From Mycoplana rhizolycopersici (GTDB lineage Bacteria; Pseudomonadota; Alphaproteobacteria; Rhizobiales; Rhizobiaceae), in NCBI RefSeq assembly GCF_013378445.1, contig NZ_JABXYK010000002.1, positions 1 through 64,000 of the forward strand: a DNA stretch of 64,000 nucleotides. Direction: 5' to 3'. Every line of letters starts with the position of its first letter. The first letter of the stretch is position 1. Position numbers and translations under genes: made by a program. The notes beneath the pieces were generated by a model. It made no database searches. It had not been told where the DNA came from and worked only from the letters and a program-made list of their open reading frames with translations. Shown one piece after another: positions 6,306-15,445 of the stretch.

Positions 6306-8399
6306 TCACATCTTCCCCGCCACCTTGATCGCAAACGCATATTCGAAGGCGATCTCCTCCAGGCGCTGGAATCGGCCGGACGCGCCGCCGTGGCCGGCGC
6401 CCATGTTGGTGCGCAACAGGATCGGGGCTGACCCGGTCGCCTTCTCGCGCAGCTTCGCCACCCACTTGGTCGGCTCCCAGTAGGTCACGCGCGGGTCGGT
6501 CAGGCCGGACAGCGCCAGGATCGGCGGATAGGCCTTGGCCGCGACATTGTCATAGGGCGAGTAGGAGGCGAGCAGCTGGTAGAACTCGGCGCTCTCGATC
6601 GGGTTGCCCCATTCGTTCCATTCCGGCGGCGTCAGCGGCAGGGTGTCGTCGAGCATGGTGTTGAGCACGTCGACGAAGGGGACGGCGGCGATGATGCCGC
6701 CGAACTTCTCCGGCGCCATGTTGGCGACAGCACCCATCAGCATGCCGCCGGCCGAGCCGCCTTCTGCGACGATGTTTGCGTAGGAGGTGAACTTCTCCTG
6801 ATTCAGATAGTCCGCCGCGGCGATGAAGTCCTTGAACGTATTGGGCTTCTTCTCCATCTTGCCGTTCTCGTACCAGGCGTAGCCCTTCTCCTTGCCGCCG
6901 CGGATATGGGCGATGGCATAGACGAAGCCGCGGTCGGCGAGCGACAGGCAGTTGGTGTTGAAGCCGGCGGGGATGGAGATGCCGTAGGCGCCGTAGCCGT
7001 AGAGCAGGCACGGGGCCGAACCGTCGAGCGGAGTATCCTTGCGGTAGAGCAGCGTGACGGGTATGCGCTCGCCGTCATGGGCGGGGGCGAACACGCGGCG
7101 GGTCACGTAGTCGTCGATATTGTGGCCGGACGGCACCTCCTGCGTCTTCAAGAGCGTGCGCTCGCGCGTCGCCATGTCGTAGTCGTAGAGCTGCGAGGGT
7201 GTCGTCATCGAGGAGTAGGAGAAGCGGATGACATCGGTGTCGTATTCGGCGGCACCCGAGAGCCCGAGCGAATAGGCCTCCTCGGCGAAGGCGATCTCGT
7301 GCTGCTCGCCGCTCTTGCGGTCGCGCACGATGATACGCGGCAGCCCCTCGTGCCGCTCCAGCCAGACGAGGTGGCGGGCAAAGGCGAGGTGGCTGAGGAT
7401 CAGCGTGCCGGGACGGTGCGGCACCACTTCCCTCCAGCTCTCGCGGCCAGGTGCATTGACCGGCGCCTCCATGATCTTGAAGTCCTTGGCGCCGTCGGCA
7501 TTGGTCAGGATGTAGAAGACGTCGCCGCCCTCCGTCATCGAATATTCCAGCCCCGTCTGCCGCGGCGCGACGATCGCCGGTTCGGCCAGGAGGTCCTTGG
7601 TCGACAGCAGCCGGTATTCGCTGGTCTCGTGGTCGTGGATGTCGATGTAGATGAAGTCGTCCAGCAGTGATCCGCCGACCGACATGAAGAAGCCCGGGTC
7701 CTTCTCCTCATAGACGAGCCGATCCTGCGACTGCGGTTCGCCGAGGATGTGCTGGTAGATCTTTGACGGGCGGTGGTTCTCGTCCTGCAGCGTGTAGAAG
7801 AAGCTCTTGCCGTCGGGCGCCCAGACGCCGCCCCCGCCGGTGTTTTCCAGCACGTCACCGCGGTCCTCAAGCGTTTCGAGATCGCGCACCTTCAGCGTGA
7901 AGTACTCCGAACCCTTGTCGTCATAGCCCCAGATGCCGAGCGAATGGTCGGTGCTGTGGTCCAGGCCGGACAGACGGAAATAGCCCTTGCCCTCGGCTTC
8001 CCTGTCCCCGTCGAGCAAGAGCCTCTGCTCGCCGCCGTCGCGGGGCTGGCGGAAATAGCGCGGCTGCTCGCCGCCGGTGACGAAGGAGGTGCCGTAGGCG
8101 AACGGTCCGTCCTTCACCGGCACGGAACTGTCGTCCTCCTTGATCCGCCCGCGCATCTCGGAAAACAGCGTCTTCTGCAGGTCATTCGTGTCGTCCATCG
8201 CCGCCTCCATGTAGGCGTTCTCAGCCTCGAGGTGCGCGCGGATCTCCGGATCGAGGATGGAGGTGTCCTTGAACATTGCCTGCCAGTTGTCGGCGCGGAA
8301 CCAGGCGTAGTCGTCGGTGCGGGTGATGCCGTGGCGCGTTTCCTGCACCGGCTTCTTCGTGGCGATCGGGGCGGTGGGCAGATTCTTGAAGGCGGACAA
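6306..8399 (-). CDS. ptrB: Oligopeptidase B (S9 family serine peptidase)
   Basis: A cytoplasmic peptidase of about 697 residues that cleaves short peptides after Arg/Lys, in the prolyl-oligopeptidase clan. It has an N-terminal beta-propeller half (RHGITRTDDYAWFR near the start) and a C-terminal alpha/beta-hydrolase half with the catalytic triad Ser549 (EGGSAGGMLMG), Asp635 (SGLTDPRV) and His670 (GAGHGGASGR). The start is TTG at 8399, preceded by GGAG seven bases away; the frame stays open upstream to 8561 but that extension is low-complexity and lacks family similarity. Monocistronic, convergent with the alpha/beta hydrolase across a repeat. Confidence 0.9.
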   Translation of the reverse strand: MSAFKNLPTAPIATKKPVQETRHGITRTDDYAWFRADNWQAMFKDTSILDPEIRAHLEAENAYMEAAMDDTNDLQKTLFSEMRGRIKEDDSSVPVKDGPFAYGTSFVTGGEQPRYFRQPRDGGEQRLLLDGDREAEGKGYFRLSGLDHSTDHSLGIWGYDDKGSEYFTLKVRDLETLEDRGDVLENTGGGGVWAPDGKSFFYTLQDENHRPSKIYQHILGEPQSQDRLVYEEKDPGFFMSVGGSLLDDFIYIDIHDHETSEYRLLSTKDLLAEPAIVAPRQTGLEYSMTEGGDVFYILTNADGAKDFKIMEAPVNAPGRESWREVVPHRPGTLILSHLAFARHLVWLERHEGLPRIIVRDRKSGEQHEIAFAEEAYSLGLSGAAEYDTDVIRFSYSSMTTPSQLYDYDMATRERTLLKTQEVPSGHNIDDYVTRRVFAPAHDGERIPVTLLYRKDTPLDGSAPCLLYGYGAYGISIPAGFNTNCLSLADRGFVYAIAHIRGGKEKGYAWYENGKMEKKPNTFKDFIAAADYLNQEKFTSYANIVAEGGSAGGMLMGAVANMAPEKFGGIIAAVPFVDVLNTMLDDTLPLTPPEWNEWGNPIESAEFYQLLASYSPYDNVAAKAYPPILALSGLTDPRVTYWEPTKWVAKLREKATGSAPILLRTNMGAGHGGASGRFQRLEEIAFEYAFAIKVAGKM

Positions 8400-8616
8400 G
8401 GCGATACTCCGATAGAGGCCGGTGCGGCGGAAACGAAAGAGATAGAGAGAGCGGCCCCGCGCATCAAGACGCTTTGGGTCGGCAGAAGACCGGTGGTGGT
8501 GCTTTCGACGCCGATACGGGCGTTGCCGGCGCCTGCCGACACGCCGCCGGGCGGCTGCCATTTGCGCGGCGGCCTTTCGCGACGGCGGCCATTTGCGACG
8601 GCGGCGCTCCCATCCC

Positions 8617-8748
8617 CTCCGTCACCCCGGACTTGTGTGGACGCTTGATCCGGGGTTCAGCGGCACCGCGTCGGCGGTGCGAAAGAATGCTTTTCCCGCG
8701 CAAGGACTTGCGCGGCTGGATACCGGCTCGGGGCCGGTATGACGGAGG
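8617..8748. repeat. Palindromic intergenic repeat, family B, copy 1
   Basis: It begins CTCCGTCACCCCGGACTTG and ends CCGGCTCGGGGCCGGTATGA followed by CGGAGG, so the two ends are roughly inverted copies. The right half (GGCTGGAT-CCGGCTC-GGGCCGG-ATGACGGA) recurs at 11232-11400 and 19709-19828. It fills most of the 400-base gap between oligopeptidase B and yceI; no gene was seen there. Confidence 0.65.
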
Positions 8749-8811
8749 GTGCGATGTGGGGCGTGGAGGAACGGCCGCGACGGCGCGCCGCGCCATCGGC
8801 ACCGCCTGCCT

Positions 8812-9396
8812 TCACTGCCGCACGCCGCGTATGTCCATGTCGAACTTGACGACGTTCAGGTAGATCGGCGTGCCGACGTCCATCCGGTAGCGCGAGCGAT
8901 AGACGTTGCCGGTCACGTTGAACGCAATGGCGTTGCCCTTCAGGCCCTGCAGCCGGACCGAAAACTGTTCGCGGTGGGTGATGCCGCGGGCGGTCAGCAT
9001 GCCGTCGACCACCGCCGTGTCGTCGCCGGTCTGGCGCACCGCGGTCGAACGGAACGTCACGGTCGGATAGGCATCGGCATGGAAGACGGCGCTGGAACGC
9101 AGGAAGTCCTCCATGCGGCCCTCCGCCGTGGCGACGCTCTGCGGATAGAGCGTGAAGGAAATGGACGAGGCGCCAATGCTCCGGCCGTCGATGCGAAACC
9201 GACCCGAAAATTTCGTGAAGCGGCCGTTGATGCTGCCGCCGCCGACCTGGTCGACCCAAAAGCGGATCTGCGAAGTGCCGGTGATATTGTAGGTGCCTGC
9301 CGCCTGCGAAAGTTCGGGCGTCTTCGAAAACACCGCCTGCGGCAGAAGGATCTGGCCGAGCGTGAGGCCTGCAAGTGCCAGGGTGGCGTATCTCAT
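8812..9396 (-). CDS. YceI family periplasmic protein
   Basis: A secreted lipocalin-like protein of 194 residues; YceI proteins bind long polyprenyl or lipid molecules, possibly quinone-related. A signal peptide covers residues 1-24 (LALAGLTLGQILLPQAVFS). The core shows the family pattern: GTSQIRFWVDQVG, NGRFTKFSGRF, DFLRSSAVFHADAYPTVTF and LTARGITHREQF. The ATG at 9396 has GGAAG upstream and overlaps the cytochrome b561 stop by four bases (ATGA). The pairing of yceI with a b561-type cytochrome is common in proteobacteria and suggests a membrane-associated redox or lipid role. Confidence 0.85.
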   Translation of the reverse strand: MRYATLALAGLTLGQILLPQAVFSKTPELSQAAGTYNITGTSQIRFWVDQVGGGSINGRFTKFSGRFRIDGRSIGASSISFTLYPQSVATAEGRMEDFLRSSAVFHADAYPTVTFRSTAVRQTGDDTAVVDGMLTARGITHREQFSVRLQGLKGNAIAFNVTGNVYRSRYRMDVGTPIYLNVVKFDMDIRGVRQ

Positions 9397-9992
9397 CGCT
9401 TGCTTCCTTCGTTTGCGGGGGTGTCGACCGGGTCGATCGTCCGCCTGCCGAGCATGCGCATGAGGACGCCGTCGCGTCGGACGAAATGGTGGAAAAGCGC
9501 GGCTGCGGAATGGAGCGCGGCCAGCGCCAGCAGCGTGTAGGCCGTTGTGGCGTGAACCCAGGACCAGAAGGCCTCGGCGCCCGCGCTGCGCGCCATCGGC
9601 AGCGGCGGGATCACCACGAGATTGAACAGGAAGGTCGGGATGTTCAGCGTCGTGGTCGAGGCGACGGCCCAGCCGGCGAGCGGTACGACGAGGCAGAGGA
9701 AACCCAGAAGCAGATGCGTTGCCGTGGATGCGCGCCGCTCGACTACGCCGAGGCCCGGAGCAGGGGCCACCCGACCGGCGGCAAGCCACAGGAAGACGCG
9801 CAGGCCCGCGAGCGCGAGCGCTATGAGCCCGAACGATTTGTGCCACTGGTAGAGCGAAAACTGCAGCGCCGGATCGATCCCCCTGCGCCGCATGGCGAAG
9901 CCCAGGACGACGAGCCCCAGCACGAGACCGGCCATCAGCCAGTGCAGGCAGATCTCACCGATGCCATAGCCATTGTCACGCGGTTTGCGCAT
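9393..9992 (-). CDS. Cytochrome b561 family membrane protein
   Basis: A 199-residue di-haem b-type cytochrome with four predicted membrane helices (GLVLGLVVLGFAM; GLIALALAGLRVFLWLA; THLLLGFLCLVVPLAGWAV; AYTLLALAALHSAAAL). Candidate haem-ligand histidines occur in CLHWLM, QWHKSFG, THLLLG and LHSAAALFHH. The family passes electrons between quinol and acceptors such as superoxide in the inner membrane. The ATG at 9992 has GGGAGG eight bases upstream; an ATG at 10019 has none. It is the first gene of a two-gene operon with yceI, linked by an ATGA overlap. Confidence 0.85.
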   Translation of the reverse strand: MRKPRDNGYGIGEICLHWLMAGLVLGLVVLGFAMRRRGIDPALQFSLYQWHKSFGLIALALAGLRVFLWLAAGRVAPAPGLGVVERRASTATHLLLGFLCLVVPLAGWAVASTTTLNIPTFLFNLVVIPPLPMARSAGAEAFWSWVHATTAYTLLALAALHSAAALFHHFVRRDGVLMRMLGRRTIDPVDTPANEGSKR

Positions 9993-10496
9993 GCGATGGT
10001 CCTCCCGATCGTGTACCACGCCGGCGGCCGGCCGCGCACCGGCCGGAGTGTCGCGCGACCCGGTGCAGCCTTAGACGGATGCGACAGGCGTTTGAGCAAT
10101 TCCGGAGCGCCGCGGGCTGTCGCATGGTTGCCGCCGGCCCGTCCGCCCTGCTTCTCCATCCCGACCGGGGCGGGAACTGCTGCGGCTCCGGTCCGGCTTC
10201 CAGTGGCTCGATCTCCATGGCTCCGATCCACAGCGGTAAGACCTGCCACAACGCCTTTCCGAATGCCGCTGGCCGTATGCGACTTTGTCCAATTCTACTC
10301 CAATTGAACGCTCAGGGAGACAGCCGGCGGCGGCCTATTATTCCCTCCGCGCCCATCCCCGTGGTCTTTGCTTGAACACCCTTCCGGTTCGTGTCGGATT
10401 GTGCCGCAATCTGCCGCCCATCACAGTCTGGGCGTTTTCGCCGCCGATAGAACGTGGCATAGCGCTACGTCCGCAGCCGCACTTTCAGAGCCCGCC
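9993..10496. other. Non-coding gap between cytochrome b561 and polysaccharide deacetylase
   Basis: About 500 bases between divergent genes. Small ORFs exist on both strands but none has a ribosome site or recognisable product. The last 150 bases presumably carry the deacetylase promoter; no clear -35/-10 pair or strong palindrome was identified. Confidence 0.4.
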
Positions 10497-11228
10497 ATGC
10501 ATCGTCCTCTCGTTTCCCTCGCCTTCACCCTTGCGCTGGCAGCGCCGGTCGCGGCGGGGCCGCGGCTTGTCGAGCCGAAGCTGACCGTCGCCAAGGCCCA
10601 TGGCGGGCCGCCGCGCGTGGCGCTGACCTTCGACGCCTGCATGGGCAAGGTCGACCAACGCATCTTCGACGTGCTCCTGCGTGAAAAAATCCCGGCGACG
10701 ATCTTCGTCACGGCGCGCTGGCTGAAGCACAATCCGCAGGCAACGGCGATCCTGCTTGCCCATCCCGACCAGTTCGAGATCGAGAACCACGGCGCCATGC
10801 ATGTGCCGCCGGTCGACTATCCGACCACCGTCTACGGTATCACTGCGGCCGGCTCTCCCGAGGCGGTTGCGCGCGAGGTCGAGGGCGGGGGCGCGGCGAT
10901 CGTTGCCGCGGGCGCGCCGCAGCCGCACTGGTTCCGCGGCGCCACCGCCAAGTATACCGCATCCTCGATCGCCGGGATTTCAAGCCTCGGCTACAAGATC
11001 GCCGGCTACTCGCTGAACGGCGACGACGGTTCGCTGCTGGGGGCGAGGGCCGCCGAGCGCCGCATTGCCGGCGCCCGCGACGGAGACGTTGTCATCGCCC
11101 ATATCAACCAGCCGACGCATGCGGCGGGCGAAGGCGTGGCGCGCGGCATTCTGGCGCTGAAGGCAAGCGGCGTGCAGTTCGTCCGTCTTTCCGACGCCGA
11201 CGCCGTTCCGTCACAGCCGGCGCTCTGA
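10497..11228 (+). CDS. Secreted polysaccharide deacetylase (NodB-like)
   Basis: A 243-residue carbohydrate esterase 4-like protein with a signal peptide (FTLALAAPVAAGP, about residues 9-21). Motif 1 reads LTFDACMGK, with Asp46 kept but the second Asp of the usual TFDD replaced by Ala47, a variant also met in rhizobial relatives. Motif 2 gives metal-binding His98 and His102 (ENHGAMH). Likely removes acetyl groups from a cell-wall or surface glycan in the periplasm. The ATG at 10497 is favoured because the signal peptide starts right there; the ribosome site is weak. It stands alone, followed by a repeat. Confidence 0.8.
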   Translation: MHRPLVSLAFTLALAAPVAAGPRLVEPKLTVAKAHGGPPRVALTFDACMGKVDQRIFDVLLREKIPATIFVTARWLKHNPQATAILLAHPDQFEIENHGAMHVPPVDYPTTVYGITAAGSPEAVAREVEGGGAAIVAAGAPQPHWFRGATAKYTASSIAGISSLGYKIAGYSLNGDDGSLLGARAAERRIAGARDGDVVIAHINQPTHAAGEGVARGILALKASGVQFVRLSDADAVPSQPAL

Positions 11229-11231
11229 TCT

Positions 11232-11400
11232 ACCCGCTTCCGTCTTCCCGGCCTTGAGCCGGGAGCCAGCGCGATCAAGTCTTTGATCGCAAGAGATTCC
11301 TTTCGCCTTGCGGCTGCAAGGCGGCTGGATTCCGGCTCCGGGCCGGAATGACGGAGGCGGGAGGTACCGTACTCCTGCAACGCTGGTGTCGTGCTGTGAG
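11232..11400. repeat. Palindromic intergenic repeat, family B, copy 2
   Basis: TACCCGCTTCCGTCTTCCCG with GCCTTGAGCCGGGA opens the element, and GGCTGGATTCCGGCTCCGGG with CCGGAATGACGGAGGCGG closes it. The tail shares ACTC-TGCAACGCTGGTGTCG with the copy at 19709-19828, so the repeat extends past the hairpin. This copy carries an internal GATCAAGTCTTTGATC palindrome lacking in copy 3. The rest of the gap to 11523 shows no gene. Confidence 0.7.
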
Positions 11401-11523
11401 CCGAGTTGGCCCGCAAGGTCGATCTCGTTCCGGCATGCGCAATCCTTGATTGTAATATTGACTGATTACACCATTGCGTTAGTGTTGTGCTCCTGAGCGG
11501 TTGAAAAGCACATGGAGAGGGAC

Positions 11524-13566
11524 ATGGGGCAGTTCGAATTCGCAGGCAGGCTTCTCGATGCGCGGCCGGATCGCGTGGATTTCCGCGACAGGCCCTATCT
11601 GCCGCCGCTGCGGCCTCTGCCGCCGGAATATCCGGTGCGCGAAGACATCAACCGCTACTTCGAAGAGTACGCACGGACCTACGTGCTGAACCAGTTCAGC
11701 GAGGGGGCCTGCACCGGCTTCGGGCTCGCCGCAATGATCAACTTTCTCTACTGGCGGCATTCGACGGCGGGCGAGGCGCTGCCCGCCCGGGTCAGCCCGC
11801 GCATGCTCTATGAGCTGGCAAGGCTCTATGACGAGTGGGACGGCGAGGATTACGACGGATCGAGCTGCCGTGGTGCGATGAAGGGCTGGCACAAGCACGG
11901 CGTCTGCGACGAGGCGCTCTGGCCCTATGGCAAGCGTTTCATCCCGCCGAAGGACGGCTGGGCGAACGACGCGACCGAACGCCCGCTCGGCGCCTATTAT
12001 CGCGTCGATGCGAAGTCGCTGAACGACATGCAGGCGGCGATCCGCGAATGCGGCGCGGTCTATGCCTCCGCGCGCATTCATGCCGGCTGGTTCGATATCG
12101 GGCGCGTCGAGGCGATCGAGGCCGCCGTCATCGCGCGCCGCACCGGCGAGTTCGTCGGCGGTCATGCCTTTGCGCTGGTCGGATACGACCGCCGCGGCTT
12201 CATCGTCCAGAATTCGTGGGGCACGGACTGGGGTTACGGCGGCTTCGCCCGGCTCAGCTATGCCGATTGGGTGGAAGGCGGCTTCGACGCCTGGGTCGCC
12301 GCAGCCGGCGCTCCGGTCTTCGTCGACCAGTCCGTCGTTGCCTATTCGCCGGTGTCCCTGCAGGACCGGGCTTCGGCAACCGCGCACACGGTTGCCGCCA
12401 GCACCGCCGCCCGGCCCCTGTGGGACAATGCCACCTGCTATCAGCATGCGGCCGTGCTCGGCAATGACGGCACGCCGATGCGCCGCCTGCCGGAGTGCCG
12501 CGACGGTGCTGCGAACCTCGAATACGTCCTGAAGACGAAGGTCGAGCAAGCCTACGGGCAGGGCACCAAGACGCTGGTGCTTTATCTGCATGGCGGGCTG
12601 AACAGCGAGCCGGCGGGGATTGCCCGTGCGTCGGTGCTCGGTCCTGCCTTCGCGCGCAACGGGCTGCACCCCGTGTTCGTCGTCTGGCGCACCGGCTTTG
12701 GCGAGACCATACTCAACATCTTGAAGGACCTGCTGCCGTTGCAGCAGGAGCGCGTGGAATGGTCTGTCAGGGAGATCGGCAAGTCCATGCTGGACTGGCT
12801 GGACGACCAGAAGGACAATTCGCTAGAGCTTGCGGCCCGGGTCGGGGGTGGCAAGGCGGTCTGGACGGAAATGAAGGAGAACGCCGCCTATTCCGCCGAA
12901 AGCAAGGGCGGCATGCGGCAGGTCGCCTCCATTCTCGGCGGACTTGCGGCCGACTGCCCCGACCTAACCATCCATATCATCGCCCACTCCGCCGGCGCGA
13001 TCCTGTTCGGGCATCTCTTGAAACGGCTCGGCAGGTCGAGCGGCATCAAGATCACCACGACGACGCTTTTCGCGCCCGCGGCCACCGTCGATTTCGCCGT
13101 CGACACCTATGGCCCGGCCTTCGAGGCGGGCGTGATGCCGAAGGCGAGCATGCTGGTTCATTTCCTCGACGATCGGCTCGAGAAGAACGACACCGTCGGT
13201 CCCTATGGGAAGTCGCTCCTCTATCTCGTCTGCCGCGCCTTCGAGCGGGAGCACAAGACGCCGCTGCTCGGTCTTCAGCTGGCCTGGAAGGCCTGGTGGG
13301 ACAAGGCGGTCAAGGAAGACACTTTCCACAAGGATTTCGATCCGAGGAAGAAGTCCTCGCCGCTCGTCAAATGGCAGGCCCTCGTCGACAAGCATGACGT
13401 CGCTTTTGCCAGTCTCGCGGCCGACCAGGTCGATACCGCCCCAGGGCGGAAGATCGACGCCGCGCATGGCAGTTTCGACAACGACGTGGCCGTCATCAAC
13501 GCCACGCTTCGCCGTATCCTGGGCAAGGAGCCCGCCCATCCGGTGACGGATCTGAGTGGCTTCTGA
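11524..13566 (+). CDS. Papain-like cysteine peptidase fused to an alpha/beta hydrolase domain
   Basis: A 680-residue two-domain protein. Residues about 40-270 form a C1 (papain) peptidase: oxyanion Gln57 and catalytic Cys63 (LNQFSEGACTGFG), His214 (GGHAFALVGYD), Asn230 (VQNSWGTDWG). Residues about 345-560 look like an alpha/beta hydrolase or lipase: LVLYLHGGLN, a nucleophile elbow AHSAG (Ser489), and a late His in AAHGSFDND. No signal peptide is visible, although a papain domain is usually secreted or lysosomal. ATG 11524 has GGAGAGG just upstream; ATG 11512, four codons earlier, is possible. Monocistronic. The substrate is unknown; effector, toxin or envelope roles are all open. Confidence 0.75.
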   Translation: MGQFEFAGRLLDARPDRVDFRDRPYLPPLRPLPPEYPVREDINRYFEEYARTYVLNQFSEGACTGFGLAAMINFLYWRHSTAGEALPARVSPRMLYELARLYDEWDGEDYDGSSCRGAMKGWHKHGVCDEALWPYGKRFIPPKDGWANDATERPLGAYYRVDAKSLNDMQAAIRECGAVYASARIHAGWFDIGRVEAIEAAVIARRTGEFVGGHAFALVGYDRRGFIVQNSWGTDWGYGGFARLSYADWVEGGFDAWVAAAGAPVFVDQSVVAYSPVSLQDRASATAHTVAASTAARPLWDNATCYQHAAVLGNDGTPMRRLPECRDGAANLEYVLKTKVEQAYGQGTKTLVLYLHGGLNSEPAGIARASVLGPAFARNGLHPVFVVWRTGFGETILNILKDLLPLQQERVEWSVREIGKSMLDWLDDQKDNSLELAARVGGGKAVWTEMKENAAYSAESKGGMRQVASILGGLAADCPDLTIHIIAHSAGAILFGHLLKRLGRSSGIKITTTTLFAPAATVDFAVDTYGPAFEAGVMPKASMLVHFLDDRLEKNDTVGPYGKSLLYLVCRAFEREHKTPLLGLQLAWKAWWDKAVKEDTFHKDFDPRKKSSPLVKWQALVDKHDVAFASLAADQVDTAPGRKIDAAHGSFDNDVAVINATLRRILGKEPAHPVTDLSGF

Positions 13567-13588
13567 CGGCGCCTGGCGGCCGTCGGGC

Positions 13589-14740
13589 TCATCCCGGAAG
13601 CGATGGCGGCTGCTTCCGGCCGGGGCGAAGCTCGTCGGCGATCGTCATGCCGATGATCGACAGCGGCAGCGCCAGCATGGCGCCCGCCGCCCCCCACATC
13701 CAGCTCCAGAAGATGATGGCGGTAAAGATGATGAAGGCGTTGACCTCGAACCGGCGCCCCATCACCGCCGGCAGCACGAAGTTCTCGATCAAAAGGTGCA
13801 CGCAGAAATAGGCGAGCGCCGGAGACAGTGCCGCGATCATGCCGTCATGGGCCAGAAGCCCGCCGGCGACCAGCGCCAGCGTCATGACGGTGACGCCGAC
13901 GAACGGCACGAACGAGGTGAGAAAGGCAAACAGCCCCCACATCCAGATCATCCCCAGATCGCCGGCAAAGGCGATGAGGGCGGTGATCAGCCCGAGCCCG
14001 CCATAGACCAGTGCGGCGGTTGCGAAATAATAGCCGAGCGAGCGGTCGATGGCATTCATCACGCGGATCGCCGCCAGTCGCTGGCTTCTCTGCGGGAAGG
14101 CCAGGATCAGCATGCGCCGCAGTTTCAGCCGGCCCGAAAGAAAGAGTACGAGTGCTGCAAAGAAGATCAGCACCTGCAGCAGCGCCGGCGTCACCCCGAC
14201 GGTGACGATGCCGAGCAGGCTTCCGCCTTTCTCCAGAAGGCTGTCCAGCGTCACCGATCCGGATCCGAAACTGCGCGGGTCGATGTGCAGCCATTCCAGC
14301 TTGTTCAAGAGCGGCGTGACCCTCTCGATCGTCGCGTTGACGATGCTGGGGGCCTCCGAGGCGAGCTGCATCATCGGACCCGACAGGGCGGCGATGGCGA
14401 AGAACGCCCCGGTGGCGCAGGCGGTTGCCAATAGCAGCGCCGTCGGCAGCGGCGGGATGCCGAGAGCGTGCAGCTTTTCGGCCGCGACTGCGAGAATGAG
14501 GCCGGTGACGACGGCGAGCGTCAGCGGGATGAGGATGTGGGCCATCAGCGAAATCACGCTCAGCGCCATGATGACGAAGATGCCGATCACCGCCCATCGC
14601 GCACTCAGGTCGAGCCCGGTGTAGCTCGGCGGCTTCCGCTCCTTCGCCAGTGCTGCCTCGAGGCTCGCAGCCTCTGCATCGCTCCTTCGGGCGGTCTTTT
14701 GGGCGACCTCCTGCAATGTCCTGGTTACGAGCTTGTGCAT
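13589..14740 (-). CDS. AI-2E family transporter (PerM/UPF0118)
   Basis: A 383-residue integral membrane protein of the AI-2E exporter superfamily. After a charged N-terminal tail (about 45 residues) come two helices (WAVIGIFVIMALSVISLMAH, IPLTLAVVTGLILAVAAEKL), a middle soluble section (about 130-185), and five or so further helices including the family-typical GLFAFLTSFVPFVGV and the C-terminal VLPAVMGRRFEVN and WSWMWGAAGAMLALPL. Substrates vary (autoinducer-2, cations), so none is assigned. It ends 22 bases from the fusion hydrolase gene, transcribed convergently, and the start is divergent from the DUF930 gene. Confidence 0.85.
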   Translation of the reverse strand: MHKLVTRTLQEVAQKTARRSDAEAASLEAALAKERKPPSYTGLDLSARWAVIGIFVIMALSVISLMAHILIPLTLAVVTGLILAVAAEKLHALGIPPLPTALLLATACATGAFFAIAALSGPMMQLASEAPSIVNATIERVTPLLNKLEWLHIDPRSFGSGSVTLDSLLEKGGSLLGIVTVGVTPALLQVLIFFAALVLFLSGRLKLRRMLILAFPQRSQRLAAIRVMNAIDRSLGYYFATAALVYGGLGLITALIAFAGDLGMIWMWGLFAFLTSFVPFVGVTVMTLALVAGGLLAHDGMIAALSPALAYFCVHLLIENFVLPAVMGRRFEVNAFIIFTAIIFWSWMWGAAGAMLALPLSIIGMTIADELRPGRKQPPSLPG

Positions 14741-14923
14741 CGGCGCGACTTTCCCTCAATTGCTGCACAACGCGGTACCGGGGTTCGGGTTCCAGCCGGT
14801 TCCGTCGCGCGGGGTGCGGTTTCGCGCTTCTGTGCAAAAGTCGGACAATTTCCAATTTTGACTCTCTCTTGCCCCATTTCGGTCGCACGAGCGGCAATGC
14901 CTAGCATCGGAGTGACTCAGCGA

Positions 14924-15328
14924 ATGAAGATTGCCACCGCATTGTTCGCGTCCGCATGTGCGATTGCGCCTAATGCCATTGCCATGAACGCCCACGCCAT
15001 GGACGCGCGGATCCGCAGCCAGCTGGCCAAGCTCGACCCCCAGACCCGGCTCGAGCAGCGCTGCGACATGGAAGCGATGGACCGCATCAAGGCCGCCGGG
15101 AAGGGCTACCGACCGGACAAGGTGATCGCCTATTCCTTCGGCGATCCGAAGACGAGCGGAAACAAGCTCAAGACGGAAGGTGCGGTCTTTCGCAGCAAGG
15201 GCGAATGGTATCGCCTCGCTTTCAAGTGCGAGACGTCCGACGATCATTTCGACGTGACCGCGTTCAAGTACAGGATCGGCGACATGGTGCCGCGCGACGA
15301 CTGGGACGCGCACTATCTCTACGACTGA
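14924..15328 (+). CDS. DUF930 domain-containing secreted protein
   Basis: A 134-residue protein with a signal peptide (IATALFASACAIAPNAIAMN) and the DUF930 pattern: LDPQTRLEQRCDMEAM near residue 38, PDKVIAYSFG, and FKCETSDDHFDVTAFKYRIG. The two cysteines may form a disulphide in the periplasm. The family is found mainly in Rhizobiales and has no established function. ATG 14924 directly opens the signal peptide; in-frame upstream GTG and ATG codons would put extra residues before it. Monocistronic, divergent from the AI-2E family transporter. Confidence 0.75.
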   Translation: MKIATALFASACAIAPNAIAMNAHAMDARIRSQLAKLDPQTRLEQRCDMEAMDRIKAAGKGYRPDKVIAYSFGDPKTSGNKLKTEGAVFRSKGEWYRLAFKCETSDDHFDVTAFKYRIGDMVPRDDWDAHYLYD

Positions 15329-15445
15329 TACCGCCATTCTTGAACGCCGCGCCCGGCACCGCCGGGCGAGCAGGGGGGCGGGCGAGGCCGGTCGACCAGG
15401 CGCCCGTTTCAGCCAACAGAACACCAGCCTGATTGAGTTTTGACC

